Origin: Brachybacterium sacelli
Lineage (GTDB): Bacteria; Actinomycetota; Actinomycetes; Actinomycetales; Dermabacteraceae
DNA length: 64,000 nt
Direction: 5' to 3'
Assembly (NCBI RefSeq): GCF_017876545.1
Contig: NZ_JAGIOD010000001.1
Span: 1,984,001 to 2,048,000, forward strand
Shown here: in pieces, positions 42,351-51,467 of the stretch
Numbering within the stretch: the stretch's first letter is position 1
How the letters are laid out: every line of letters begins with the position of its first letter
Translations under genes and position numbers: made by a program
Notes under the pieces: model-generated
What the model was told of the DNA's origin: nothing
Seen by the model: the letters and a program-made list of their open reading frames with translations, nothing else
The model's database searches: none

Positions 42351-43363
42351 CGTGCCGCCTCCGCGCCGCGCAGGCGCGGGTCCAGGAGCGGGTACAGCAG
42401 ATCGATCACGAGATTCACCACCACGAACACGGCGGCCGAGAGCACCACGGTGACCAGCAGCACCGGGACGTCCTGGGCGGCCACGGCCTTCTGCACCAGG
42501 GTGCCGATGCCGGCCCGGCCGAAGATCGTCTCGGTGATGAGCGAGCCGCCTAGCACCTCGCCGATCACGAGACCGACGACGGTCACCGTGGGCAGCAGGG
42601 ACGGGCGCAGCAGATGTCGCAGCACCACCTGCGTAGGCGGCAGGCCGCGGGCCAGTGCCACCTCCGCGTAGTCCTGCCCGGCGGACTCGTCCAGCGCGGT
42701 GATGAACACCTGGGCGATCTGCGCGGAGACCGGGATCGCGAGCGTCAGCGAGGCGACGAGCGTGGAGCCGACGCTCTCGGAGTCCACCAGGGAGAACGCT
42801 CCGAGCTGCACCGCGAGCACCTGGATCAGCACCAGTCCGATGAGGAAGTTCGGGGTGGACAGGAACAGGGTGGGCAGCGAGCGCACCAGCGAGTTCAGCC
42901 GCCCCTGCGGCAGACGCTGGGAGAGCAGACCCAGCAGCGCGGCCAGGAGCACGGCGAGCACGAGAGCGGTCGCGGCGAGCGCCAGGGTGGAGGGGATCGC
43001 GGTGGTGATCATCTCGGTCACCGCCTGCGAGGTGGACAGGGAGATGCCCAGCCGGCCCTGCAGCGCATTGCCCAGAGAGATCAGCAACTGGAGGAGCACG
43101 GGCCGGTCGAGGCCGTAGAAGGAGCGGATCTGCGCCTTCTCGGCATCGCTGTAGCCGGCCTCAGGATTGTCCAGCTGGGCGGAGATCGGGTCGCCGGGGA
43201 TCGCGGCGAGCACCAGGAACACCAGCACGTAGCACAGCACGATCACCACCAGGGCCTGGCCCGTGCGGCGAGCGGCGAAGGTCCCGTAGCGGCGGGCGGT
43301 GGAAGCGGAGCGGGAGGCTGCGCCGGAGTTCGAGGCGACGGGGGCGGTGACGGCGGCGCTCAC
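42347..43363 (-). CDS. ABC transporter permease (DppB-type)
   Basis: 338 residues, six helices with the usual large loop after the first (PGDPISAQLDNPEAGYSDAEK; FYGLDRPVLLQLL). EAA loop DYAEVALARGLPPTQVVLRH. The start is GTG 43363, overlapping the binding-protein stop by 4 bp. Forms the channel with the DppC-type subunit. Confidence 0.93.
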   Translation of the reverse strand: MSAAVTAPVASNSGAASRSASTARRYGTFAARRTGQALVVIVLCYVLVFLVLAAIPGDPISAQLDNPEAGYSDAEKAQIRSFYGLDRPVLLQLLISLGNALQGRLGISLSTSQAVTEMITTAIPSTLALAATALVLAVLLAALLGLLSQRLPQGRLNSLVRSLPTLFLSTPNFLIGLVLIQVLAVQLGAFSLVDSESVGSTLVASLTLAIPVSAQIAQVFITALDESAGQDYAEVALARGLPPTQVVLRHLLRPSLLPTVTVVGLVIGEVLGGSLITETIFGRAGIGTLVQKAVAAQDVPVLLVTVVLSAAVFVVVNLVIDLLYPLLDPRLRGAEAAR

Positions 43364-45030
43364 GCGGCCTCCTTCGTGGTGGCGTGGTAGGAGGGGATCG
43401 CGACCGCATTGAACGAGATGTCCCGCAGCTGGGGGGACTGGACGTAGATGCGCTGCACGTTCTGCTCCAGCGGGATGAAGTACGCCTGCTCGAGCACGTG
43501 CCGCGAGAGGTCCTCCACCAGCCCGGCGCGCTCGGCGCGGGACGCGGCACCGGCGACCCCGTCGCGGAGGTCCTCGAGCACCGGATCGGAGGAGCCGACC
43601 GCGAACCAGTCCTCACCCTCTCCGGTAATGACCCCTGCGACGGTCCCGACGTCCACGAAGCTGCGGGTGACCTCCGCGACGCCCTGGGTGGGGTCGTTGG
43701 TCACGCGCTCGGTCCAGGTGGGGATGTCGAGCTTCTGCGTGCTCACCCGGATGCCGATCCGCTTCAGGTGCTGGGAGATCAGCTCCGCCTCGGGCACCGA
43801 GCCGGTGAGATACGGCGTGGGATAGAGGGTGAAGCCGAGCTCCACCCCATCCTTGGCGCGGAACCCGTCCGCGGTGCGTGCGGTCCATCCGGCCTCGTCG
43901 AGCAGACGGGACGCGAGGTCTGGGTCGTAGGAGAACAGCTCGGTGAGATCCGTGGTCTCCGGCACCCCGGTCTGCAGCCAGCTGGTCGCGGGCTCCCAGG
44001 CATCGGTGAACACGGTGCGCAGGATCTCGGCGCGGTCGATCCCGCGGGTGACGGCCCGGCGCACGCGCACGTCATCGAAGGGTGCCACGTTCGTGCGCAG
44101 GCTGTAGCCGTGGACGAACCCCAGGTAGCGGGGCACCTCGAGGGTGAACCCGGCATCGGTGAAGGAGTCCAGCACCTGCGGGTTCACGTTGTAGGAGAGG
44201 TCGGTCTGGCGGGCGCGGGCGGCGGAGGCCCGCAGGGAGTCGTCCGGCAGCACGGTGAAGGTGATCGCCGCGAGCCCTGCCGGCCCGCTCGCGCCGAGCA
44301 CCTCGGGTGCCCAGTCGTAGTCCTCTCGACGCACCAGGCGCACGTGGTCGCTCGCCGCCCAGGTGTCCAGCACGAACGGCCCGGAACCGATCTGCACGGC
44401 GAGGTCCGACTGCTCTTCGAGGGAGGCCGCGATGCTGGCCGGGGACAGCAGCAGGCACCCGTGATAGCCGAGGGTGGGCAGGAACGACAGGGTCGGTGCC
44501 GTGAAGGAGACCCGGACGCTAAGCCGGCCTGCGGCTTCCGCCCCGTCGTAGGTGCCGCCGGGGAACAGGCCGACGCGGGCGATCCCCTCCTCGGGTCGTC
44601 CCAGTGCCCAGGACTGCAGGTTCGCGACGACCGCCTCGGCGTCCACCGGGGTGCCGTCGGAGAAGGTCACGCCGTCCCGCAGATGCAGCAGGAACTCGGT
44701 GGAGTCCTCGTTCTGTTCCCAGGAGCTCGCGATCCAGGGGGTCACCGTCCCCTCGGGATCCGTGTGGACGAGCTTGTCCGTCAGCTGCTGCCAGACGTTG
44801 GCCTCGTAGCTGGAGATGGCGCTCTTGGAGGGCACCCAGCCGCCGTCGAGGTTGGAGATGAGGAAGGTGAGCTCGTCCTCGTCCGTGCTCTCGGCGCTCG
44901 CGCCCTCCAGCGCGCAGCCCGCCAGGGGCAGAGCGGCCAGCCCCAGGGAGCCGGCGCCGAGCGCCTGCAGCAGGTGGCGACGGGTGGGGGCCGGACGGGC
45001 GACGGATCGGCCGGAGCCGGGTCGACTCAT
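43360..45030 (-). CDS. Peptide/nickel-type ABC substrate-binding lipoprotein (family 5)
   Basis: 556 residues. Tat-like signal TRRHLLQALGAGSLGLAA with lipobox LAGC. Family 5 features: DGVTFSDGTPVDAEAVVANL, VRLVRREDY, DDVRVRRAVTRGIDR, ELISQHLKRIGIRVS. Ligands of this family include peptides, opines, metals and sugars; no specific call is possible. ATG 45030 overlaps the aminotransferase stop by 4 bp. Confidence 0.92.
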   Translation of the reverse strand: MSRPGSGRSVARPAPTRRHLLQALGAGSLGLAALPLAGCALEGASAESTDEDELTFLISNLDGGWVPSKSAISSYEANVWQQLTDKLVHTDPEGTVTPWIASSWEQNEDSTEFLLHLRDGVTFSDGTPVDAEAVVANLQSWALGRPEEGIARVGLFPGGTYDGAEAAGRLSVRVSFTAPTLSFLPTLGYHGCLLLSPASIAASLEEQSDLAVQIGSGPFVLDTWAASDHVRLVRREDYDWAPEVLGASGPAGLAAITFTVLPDDSLRASAARARQTDLSYNVNPQVLDSFTDAGFTLEVPRYLGFVHGYSLRTNVAPFDDVRVRRAVTRGIDRAEILRTVFTDAWEPATSWLQTGVPETTDLTELFSYDPDLASRLLDEAGWTARTADGFRAKDGVELGFTLYPTPYLTGSVPEAELISQHLKRIGIRVSTQKLDIPTWTERVTNDPTQGVAEVTRSFVDVGTVAGVITGEGEDWFAVGSSDPVLEDLRDGVAGAASRAERAGLVEDLSRHVLEQAYFIPLEQNVQRIYVQSPQLRDISFNAVAIPSYHATTKEAA

Positions 45031-46268
45031 CGACGGGCCTCCGGATCGGCGAGAGAGGCGGCCAGCCGCTCGGCACCGCTGCGCAGCTGCTCGGGGGCGA
45101 GGTGGCTGATGCCGATCCGCACCCTGGCGCGGTCGTCCTCGGGACGATCGCGGAAGAAGAAGCGGCCCAGCACCGCATCGGTGCCGTAGCGGGCCCGGGC
45201 GAGCTGCTGCGCGGCGGCGAGGTCGATGCGCTCGTCGCGCACCCGGACCCACCCGAAGATGCCGCCGGTGCGGTGATCGACCGCGATGCCACCGGGCACC
45301 TGAGCATTGAGGATCCCGGTGACGAGGTCGAAGCGCTCGGCGTAGGCGGTGCGGGCGCGCTCGGCGACGGCCGCGAGGCCGCCGTCCAGGGGCGCGTGGT
45401 CGCCGGCGCCGACGATCCGGGCGACGATCGCCTGGACGAGCGCCGAGGAGTGCTGGTCCTGATTGGCGCGCAACCGTGTGACGGGGCCGACGAGCCAGGT
45501 CGGCAGCACCAGCCAGCCGAGCCGCAGCCCGGGCCCGAGGGTCTTGGAGAAGGTGCGCACGTGCACGACGAGCTCGCTGTCGGTCGGATAGTCGGCGGGC
45601 ACCTCGACGCCCTCGAACCCGAGGGAGTGGTAGGCGTTGTCGGAGACGATCACGAAGCCGTAGTGCTCGGCGAGTTCCACGATCCGCGCGCGCTGCTCTG
45701 CGGGGGTGACGAAGCCGGTCGGATTGTGGAAATCGGGCACCGTGTACAGGAACTTCGGGCGGGCACCGGCCTCGAGCCGTGCCTGCAGGGCCTCGAGGTC
45801 GAAACCGTCCGCGGTGAGGGTCAGCGGCAGGACCTCGGGCTCATGGTGCTGGAGGTCGCGGAAGATCAGCGGGTAGGTGGGGTCCTCGACGGCGATCTGG
45901 TCCCCGCGGTCCAGCAGTGCGTCGAACAGCAGCGACAGCCCGTGGAAGGCACCATTGGTGATGAGCACCCGCTCGGGCGCGACCCCTTCCCGGCGGGCGA
46001 TCCAGGAGCGCAGCTCCCCGATACCGGTGGGCACCGAGTACTGGAGGGAAGCGGCGAGGGCCGACGGGTCGGCGGCGAGGTCGGCGGAAGCGCGACCGAT
46101 CGCCGTCAGGGGCAGCAGGTCGGGGCTCGGGGCCCCGCCGTACAGGGGCACTGCCCCGGGCAGTGTCTGCCCGCCTCTGCCGAAGCCCCGCGAACGGTCC
46201 TCCCGGGCGGCGAGAGGGGAGAGCAGGCCGTCGGCGAGCAGGGAGGGATCGAGGGAGGTCGCGGTCAT
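45027..46268 (-). CDS. PLP-dependent aminotransferase (MocR/2-aminoadipate type, no HTH)
   Basis: 413 residues, fold-type I: QYSVPTGIGELRSWIARREGV, ITNGAFHGLSLLFDALL, DPTYPLIFRDLQ, VPDFHNPTGFV, and the PLP lysine in RTFSKTLGPGLRLGWL. It resembles the aminotransferase domain of MocR regulators and LysN-like enzymes but has no DNA-binding domain. ATG 46268 is preferred over GTG 46271 since GGAAGG is best placed for it; the stop of the FAD oxidase overlaps either way. With the oxidases it could convert a 2-hydroxy acid to an amino acid, or the reverse. Confidence 0.9.
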   Translation of the reverse strand: MTATSLDPSLLADGLLSPLAAREDRSRGFGRGGQTLPGAVPLYGGAPSPDLLPLTAIGRASADLAADPSALAASLQYSVPTGIGELRSWIARREGVAPERVLITNGAFHGLSLLFDALLDRGDQIAVEDPTYPLIFRDLQHHEPEVLPLTLTADGFDLEALQARLEAGARPKFLYTVPDFHNPTGFVTPAEQRARIVELAEHYGFVIVSDNAYHSLGFEGVEVPADYPTDSELVVHVRTFSKTLGPGLRLGWLVLPTWLVGPVTRLRANQDQHSSALVQAIVARIVGAGDHAPLDGGLAAVAERARTAYAERFDLVTGILNAQVPGGIAVDHRTGGIFGWVRVRDERIDLAAAQQLARARYGTDAVLGRFFFRDRPEDDRARVRIGISHLAPEQLRSGAERLAASLADPEARR

Positions 46269-47674
46269 CACAGAGCCTTCCCGGGGTTGAGCAGGTGCTG
46301 GGGGTCGAAGGCGTCCTTCACGCGGCGCTGCAGGTTCCGCGAGTCCCTGGACAGCTCGAGGTCGAGCCAGCCACGCTTGGCGGTACCGATGCCGTGCTCG
46401 CCGCTGATCGTGCCGCCCAGGTCGAGTGCGGCACGGACGAGGTCGTCGGCGGCCGCGAGAAGCACCGGCGGTCTGGGAGAGCCCGGGTCCTCGCCCTCCT
46501 CGCGCGCGAGGGCGAGCAGCGGGTGGAGGTTCCCGTCGCCCGCATGGGCGAGAGCGGACGTCTCGACGCCGTGACGCTCACCGATCTCGGCGAGCTGGTC
46601 GAGGATCGCCGCGAACTGCGACTTCGGCACGGCGATGTCCTCGCCGAGCCGGTGCCCGCCCGCCCCGGTGCCGCGACCCGAGCGGCGCAGCTCCCACAGG
46701 TGCTCGGCCTCGGCCTCGTCCTCGATCACGCGCACGGACCCGCCGGCGGCCTCCAGCGCGACGGTGAGGTCGGCGGTCTGCTCCTCGATGCCGTAGCCGT
46801 CGAGCTCGATCAGCACGATGGCGTCCTCGCCGCGGGCCAGAGCGGAGCCGGAGTTGGCGTCGATATCGGCAAGGGTGCCGCCGTCGATCAGCTCGGTGGC
46901 GGCCGGGCGGACGGGGCTGCGGGTGATCGCTCCGACCCCCGCGGCAGCGCCGGCGGAGCTGGTGAAGCGGGCCAGCACCGTGCGACGGGCGACGGGCAGA
47001 GGGCGGATCCGCACGGTGGCTGCCACGATGATGGCGAGGGTGCCCTCGGAGCCGATCAGCAGCTGGGTGAGGTCGAGGCCGGTCACGCCCTTGATCGAGC
47101 GGTGGCCGGTGCGCAGCAGGGTGCCATCGGCCAGCACGGCTTCCAGACCGAGCACCGACTCGCGGGTCACGCCGTACTTCGCGCAGTGCAGACCGCCGGC
47201 GTTGGTGGCGATGTTGCCGCCGACCGTCGACAGCGTGGCGCTGGCCGGGTCCGGGGCGTAGAAGAAACCGTGCGGGGCCAGGGCATCGGAGAGTTCGGCG
47301 GTGATGACGCCGGCCTCGACGACCGCGACCTCGTCGAGCGGGTCGATCTCGCGGATCGCGGTGAGTCGCTCCAGTCCCAGCACGATCGCCCCGTCGGTGG
47401 GGACCGCGCCGCCGGACAGGCCGGAGCCGGCACCACGGGGCACCACGGGCGTGCCCGTCTCGTGCGCCAGGCGCACCGCGGCCTGCACCCCGGCGACGTC
47501 GTGGGGCAGGACCAGCAGGAAGCGGGTGTCGGGAGCCGCGCGGACCGCACGGTCGCCGACGTACCGACCCGCGGGGTCGGTGAACACAGCGTCGTCGCCG
47601 AGTTCAGCGCGCAGGGCGGTCGCGAGGTCCTCGCGCGCCGACGTGAGATCAGGGGAGGGGAGAGTACTGGTCAC
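46268..47674 (-). CDS. FAD-binding 2-hydroxy-acid dehydrogenase, GlcD-like (copy A)
   Basis: 468 residues: FAD-binding PCMH domain (VVPRGAGSGLSGGAVP; GGNIATNAGGLHCAKYG; GSEGTLAIIVAATVRI) and C-terminal oxidase domain (HAGDGNLHPLLALA; SGEHGIGTAKRGWLDLE; KDAFDPQHLLNPGKAL). Relatives oxidise D-lactate, glycolate or D-2-hydroxyglutarate. Start GTG 47674 with AGGAG 6 nt upstream. A 399-bp stretch (46886-47284) is nearly identical to one in copy B. Preceded by a possible promoter at 47730-47770. Confidence 0.92.
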   Translation of the reverse strand: MTSTLPSPDLTSAREDLATALRAELGDDAVFTDPAGRYVGDRAVRAAPDTRFLLVLPHDVAGVQAAVRLAHETGTPVVPRGAGSGLSGGAVPTDGAIVLGLERLTAIREIDPLDEVAVVEAGVITAELSDALAPHGFFYAPDPASATLSTVGGNIATNAGGLHCAKYGVTRESVLGLEAVLADGTLLRTGHRSIKGVTGLDLTQLLIGSEGTLAIIVAATVRIRPLPVARRTVLARFTSSAGAAAGVGAITRSPVRPAATELIDGGTLADIDANSGSALARGEDAIVLIELDGYGIEEQTADLTVALEAAGGSVRVIEDEAEAEHLWELRRSGRGTGAGGHRLGEDIAVPKSQFAAILDQLAEIGERHGVETSALAHAGDGNLHPLLALAREEGEDPGSPRPPVLLAAADDLVRAALDLGGTISGEHGIGTAKRGWLDLELSRDSRNLQRRVKDAFDPQHLLNPGKAL

Positions 47675-47864
47675 GCGTGCTCCTGGGTCGTGCCGTGTGG
47701 TGGTCCGCGCCCATCGTGCGACCACACCGGCCATAAGAGCAAGTAGTGAAGGACATAAGAATTCACAAGCATCGGCTCGGCTGTGCGGAAGAGCACCCGC
47801 GGACCGGCACGACGTGCCGACGAGGCTCAGCGCCGCCGAAGAGCTCGACCCCGGCAGAGCCGAG
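47675..47864 (-). promoter_or_regulatory. Probable promoter/operator region between the two oxidase copies
   Basis: 190 bp with an A/T-rich core. On the minus strand TTGTGA and TACTTG are 17 bp apart, a fair promoter. CATAAGA occurs at 47732-47738 and 47754-47760 (plus strand), exactly two helical turns apart and overlapping that promoter, so a regulator may bind here. A palindrome CGGCACG-A-CGTGCCG lies at 47805-47819, possibly a hairpin ending copy B's message. Confidence 0.5.
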
Positions 47865-49265
47865 TCACAGCGCCTTGCCGGGATTGAGCAGGTGCTGCGG
47901 ATCGAAGGCATCCTTCAGCCGGCGCTGCAGGCCCCGGGAGGCCGGGGAGAGCTCGAGGTCGAGCCACTGCTGCTTGGCGGTGCCGATGCCGTGCTCGCCG
48001 CTGATGGTCCCTCCGAGCTCGAGGGCCGCCCGGACCAGCTCGTCGGCCGCGTCGAGGATCGGGGCCGGCAGCTGCCCGGCGGGATCCTCCGGGACTCCGG
48101 GCAGCGAGAACGCGGGGTGGAGGTTGCCATCGCCGGCGTGGGCGACGGCCGAGGTGCGCACGCCGTGCCGGCGGCCGATCGCCTCCAGCTCGGTCAGCAG
48201 CTCTGCCAGGTGGGACTTCGGCACCGCCACGTCCTCGCCCAGGCGGGCCCTGCCGGCGCCGGCGGCGCGGCTGGTGCGGCGCAGCTCCCACAGGCGCTCG
48301 GCCTCGGCCTCGTCCTCGATCACCGTCACGCTCCCGCCCGCGCCGGTCAGGACGTCGAGGAGATCCGCCGTCTGCTCGTCGACGCCGTAACCGTCGAGCT
48401 CGAGCAGCAGCACGGCGCCGTCACCGTCGGCCATCGTGGCACCGGTGTGCGCCTCGATGTCGGCGAGGGCGCCGGCGTCGATCAGCTCGGTGGCGGCCGG
48501 GCGGACGGGGCTGCGGGTGATCGCTCCGACCCCCGCGGCAGCGCCGACGGAGCTGGTGAAGCGGGCCAGCACCGTGCGACGGGCCACCGGGAGCGGACGG
48601 ATCCGCACGGTGGCGGCCACGATGATGGCGAGGGTGCCCTCGGAGCCGATCAGCAGCTGGGTGAGGTCGAGGCCGGTCACGCCCTTGATCGAGCGGTGGC
48701 CGGTGCGCAGCAGGGTGCCATCGGCCAGCACGGCTTCCAGACCGAGCACCGACTCGCGGGTCACGCCGTACTTCGCGCAGTGCAGACCGCCGGCGTTGGT
48801 GGCGATGTTGCCACCGATCGTCGACAGCGTGGCGCTGGCCGGGTCCGGGGCGTAGAAGAAGCCGTGCGGGGCCAGGGCCGCCGAGAGATCGGCCGTGAGG
48901 GCGCCGGCCCCGACGACCGCGACCTCGTCGAGCGGGTCGATCTCGCGGATCGCGCTCAGGTGCTCCAATCCCAGCACGATCCCGCCCGCCACGGCCGTCG
49001 CGCCACCGGAGGGGCCCGAGCCGCCGCCGCGCGGTACCACGGGCGTGCCCGTCTCGTGCGCCACGCGCAGGGCGGTCTGCACTCCGGCCACGTCCCGGGG
49101 CAGGACCAGCACGAATCGCAGGTCGGCGGCCCCGGGCACCGCCCGATCCCCGCGGTAGCGCGCCTCGTGCACGGTGGGCACGGCCTCCGGCCCGAGCTCC
49201 CTGCGCAACCGGGCGGCGAGGTCGTCGGCTGCGGGAGTGGCGTCGGAGGGATCGGTGCTGGTCAC
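47865..49265 (-). CDS. FAD-binding 2-hydroxy-acid dehydrogenase, GlcD-like (copy B)
   Basis: 466 residues with the same domains as copy A: VVPRGGGSGPSGGATAV, GGNIATNAGGLHCAKYG, GSEGTLAIIVAATV, HAGDGNLHPAFSLP, SGEHGIGTAKQQWLDLE. Outside the shared 399-bp tract (48480-48878) the two copies differ widely, which points to an old duplication followed by recent gene conversion. Start GTG 49265 with AGGAG upstream, in the same context as copy A. It is on the same strand as copy A and may be read with it, though the gap holds a promoter candidate. Confidence 0.92.
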   Translation of the reverse strand: MTSTDPSDATPAADDLAARLRRELGPEAVPTVHEARYRGDRAVPGAADLRFVLVLPRDVAGVQTALRVAHETGTPVVPRGGGSGPSGGATAVAGGIVLGLEHLSAIREIDPLDEVAVVGAGALTADLSAALAPHGFFYAPDPASATLSTIGGNIATNAGGLHCAKYGVTRESVLGLEAVLADGTLLRTGHRSIKGVTGLDLTQLLIGSEGTLAIIVAATVRIRPLPVARRTVLARFTSSVGAAAGVGAITRSPVRPAATELIDAGALADIEAHTGATMADGDGAVLLLELDGYGVDEQTADLLDVLTGAGGSVTVIEDEAEAERLWELRRTSRAAGAGRARLGEDVAVPKSHLAELLTELEAIGRRHGVRTSAVAHAGDGNLHPAFSLPGVPEDPAGQLPAPILDAADELVRAALELGGTISGEHGIGTAKQQWLDLELSPASRGLQRRLKDAFDPQHLLNPGKAL

Positions 49266-49307
49266 GGGTGCTCCTGGTGCCTGCGGGTCACGTCCGCTCG
49301 GGACGGA

Positions 49308-49868
49308 TCAGTACCCGGTAGGGCCGTACCCACCGGCGGCGTACTGCGCGTTCTGCGCGAACTGCGCATGCTGCGCGCGGACGCGTTCATTGTGTCGCGA
49401 AGCGGCGAGGCAGCCCCAGATGATGCTCGTGATCCAGATCGGGAGCCCGACCAGTGGTGCCAGTCCCACCAGGAGCGCCCCGAGGCCGAGGGTCATCAGG
49501 GTGATCAGCCCGACGACCACTCCCGCCAGCAGGCTAACGCCGAGGCCGGTCCCTAGCATGACCAGGGCTCCGGCGACGGTCGAGTAGAACATCCCGAACG
49601 GTCCGAAGAAGAAGGTGAGCACGAAGGCCACGCCCACGCTCTTCTCCGGGGTGAGATACACGGGCACCGGCCCGGCGCCGGGCCCACCGGGCGGCGGGCC
49701 GTACGGCTGCAGGGGAGCGGCCTGCGGGTGCTGCGGGCCGGTTCGCCCGGCGAACGGATCGTAGCTGCGCGTCCCGGGGTCCGCTGCCCCCTGGGCGACC
49801 AGCTCACCGGCGATCACCGGCGGCCGGTTCTCGGGCGGGTCCTGCATCTCGTGCGGTATCTGGCTCAT
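49308..49868 (-). CDS. Small membrane protein with proline-rich N-terminus
   Basis: 186 residues. A Pro/Gly-rich cytoplasmic half (QPYGPPPGGPGAGPVPVYLT) is followed by two or three helices (VGVAFVLTFFFGPFGMFYS; VMLGTGLGVSLLAGVVVGLI; LGALLVGLAPLVGLPIWITS) and an Ala/Gln-rich tail. GGGGG precedes ATG 49868; an upstream frame to 49919 has no support. Family not recognised. It lies 42 bp before copy B of the oxidase on the same strand and may be cotranscribed. Confidence 0.75.
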   Translation of the reverse strand: MSQIPHEMQDPPENRPPVIAGELVAQGAADPGTRSYDPFAGRTGPQHPQAAPLQPYGPPPGGPGAGPVPVYLTPEKSVGVAFVLTFFFGPFGMFYSTVAGALVMLGTGLGVSLLAGVVVGLITLMTLGLGALLVGLAPLVGLPIWITSIIWGCLAASRHNERVRAQHAQFAQNAQYAAGGYGPTGY

Positions 49869-49943
49869 GGGTCCCCCTGCTCGGCCGGTGCCGCCCTTCA
49901 TCGGGCGGCTGACCCTCATCGTAGGCGGATCCCTCGGCCGCGT

Positions 49944-50927
49944 TCAGTGGGTCGGGGGTCGCGTCGGATCGTGGTCGTCCCCGTGGATCGGCACGTGCGC
50001 CTCGGGGATGTCCTCGTAGCTGGCGGGGTCCGAGATCGGCTCGAGGTGCGTGAGCACCCGCAGTGAGCCCAGCGCGTCCCGCAGCTCGTCCTCGAGATCC
50101 TCGATGTAGTCGTGACCGTGCTTGACGGTCCACTCGTCGGGCACCAGCACGTGCACGGTCATGAAGCGCTCCTGCCCGGCCTCGCGGGTCTGCAGGCCGT
50201 GGAAGGTGACGGTGCCGTCGGTGCGGCGGCGCAGGATGTCGGTGATGATCTCGTGGTCCCGGGCGGGCAGCGCCTTGTCGAGCAGGCCGGAGATCGCCTC
50301 CGAGAGCAGTCCGATGCCGGTGACGATGATGTTCACGCCGACCGCGAAGGCGACCAGCGCGTCCAGGCGCTCCCAGCCCGTCAGTGCCACCAGCCCCACG
50401 CCGATCAGCACGCCGGCGCTGGTGACCACGTCGGTCATCAGGTGCCTGCCGTCGGCGCGCAGGGTGATCGAGTTGTGCGCCCTCCCGGCGCGCATCAGCA
50501 CCAGGGCGACCACCCCGTTGAGCACCGACGCGATCACCACGATGACCAGTCCGATGTCGAGGTTCTCCAGCGGGCGCGGATTCACGAAGCGCTCGACGGC
50601 GGTGACCAGGATGACCGCGGCGGCCACGAAGATCATCAGCCCCTCGACGGCGGCGGAGAAGTACTCGGCCTTCGCCCGCCCGTACAGGAAGCGCTCGGTC
50701 GCGGGCCGGGCGGCGACGGTCAGAGCGATCAGGGCGACGACGGCGGCCACCAGGTTCACCGTCGACTCGGCGGCATCGGAGAGCAGGCCCACCGAGCCGG
50801 TCATCGCCCACGCCCCCGCCTTCAGCGTGATCGTGGCGATGGCGGTGGCTATCGAGAGCCAGGCGAAGCGGCGCAGATCGACCGTCGTGGTCGCAGGGGC
50901 GGGGGGATCGGTGGGCGCGGTGCTCAT
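49944..50927 (-). CDS. Cation diffusion facilitator (CDF) metal exporter
   Basis: 327 residues, six helices and a C-terminal cytoplasmic domain. Metal sites: TM2 GLLSDAAESTVNLVAA and TM5 ADGRHLMTDVVTSAG (His-x3-Asp). The tail DEWTVKHGHDYIEDLEDELRDAL is the dimerising domain, ending in a His/Asp-rich stretch (HVPIHGDDHD) able to bind metal. Exports Zn2+, Fe2+, Co2+ or Mn2+ using protons. Start 50927 overlaps the ArsR stop by 4 bp, so the pump is controlled by that sensor. Confidence 0.93.
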   Translation of the reverse strand: MSTAPTDPPAPATTTVDLRRFAWLSIATAIATITLKAGAWAMTGSVGLLSDAAESTVNLVAAVVALIALTVAARPATERFLYGRAKAEYFSAAVEGLMIFVAAAVILVTAVERFVNPRPLENLDIGLVIVVIASVLNGVVALVLMRAGRAHNSITLRADGRHLMTDVVTSAGVLIGVGLVALTGWERLDALVAFAVGVNIIVTGIGLLSEAISGLLDKALPARDHEIITDILRRRTDGTVTFHGLQTREAGQERFMTVHVLVPDEWTVKHGHDYIEDLEDELRDALGSLRVLTHLEPISDPASYEDIPEAHVPIHGDDHDPTRPPTH

Positions 50928-51289
50928 GCGCGGTGGTCCTCGGTCGGGGGATCGGGGGCGAGGGTGCCGTCGGGGGCGATGTGCTCGAAGATCTGCTCGA
51001 CCAGGGACAGCACGTGGGGATCGTCCACGGTGTAGTAGCTGTGACGACCCTCGCGACGGGCGGAGACCACTCCGGCCAGACGCAGCTTGCTGAGGTGCTG
51101 GCTGGTGGTGGGCAGGCTGAGACCGACGTGCGCGGCGAGCTCGCCCACGTCGACGCGGCCCGCGCTCATGCGCCACATGAGGTGCAGCCGGGCAGGGCTG
51201 GCCAGCATCGCGAAGGTGTCGGCCGCCGCGGCGAGCTGCAGCTCCGTGGGCTCCTCGGCGGGGCCGGGTGCGCTCTCCTGGACGGTCAT
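50924..51289 (-). CDS. ArsR/SmtB-family metal-sensing repressor
   Basis: 121 residues: winged helix LASPARLHLMWRMSAGRVDVGELAAHVGLSLPTTSQHLSKLR and wing REGRHSYYTVDDPHV. No Cys pair (ELCVCD) is present, so it is not ArsR/CadC-like; the C-terminal helix has DPHVLSLVEQIFEH with His residues that could form the alpha5 zinc site of SmtB/CzrA types. ATG 51289 is preferred over a TTG at 51325. Just upstream, TTGCGCAA and TGCACA may be its operator. Regulates the CDF gene it overlaps. Confidence 0.9.
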   Translation of the reverse strand: MTVQESAPGPAEEPTELQLAAAADTFAMLASPARLHLMWRMSAGRVDVGELAAHVGLSLPTTSQHLSKLRLAGVVSARREGRHSYYTVDDPHVLSLVEQIFEHIAPDGTLAPDPPTEDHRA

Positions 51290-51467
51290 GCCGTCGAGTC
51301 TTTCCCAATGTGCATAGTTGCGCAAGGGACGAAACGTCGATGTGACATGGGCGGCGTCGGAGTGCCGCAGCTCGGGGCGCGCGGGGTTCGCCGAAACGGC
51401 ATGCCCCGGCGGGTCCGGCTCCTATCGTGAGGGGCCAGCGTGACACCGTCGTCCGAAGGAGCCCGCC

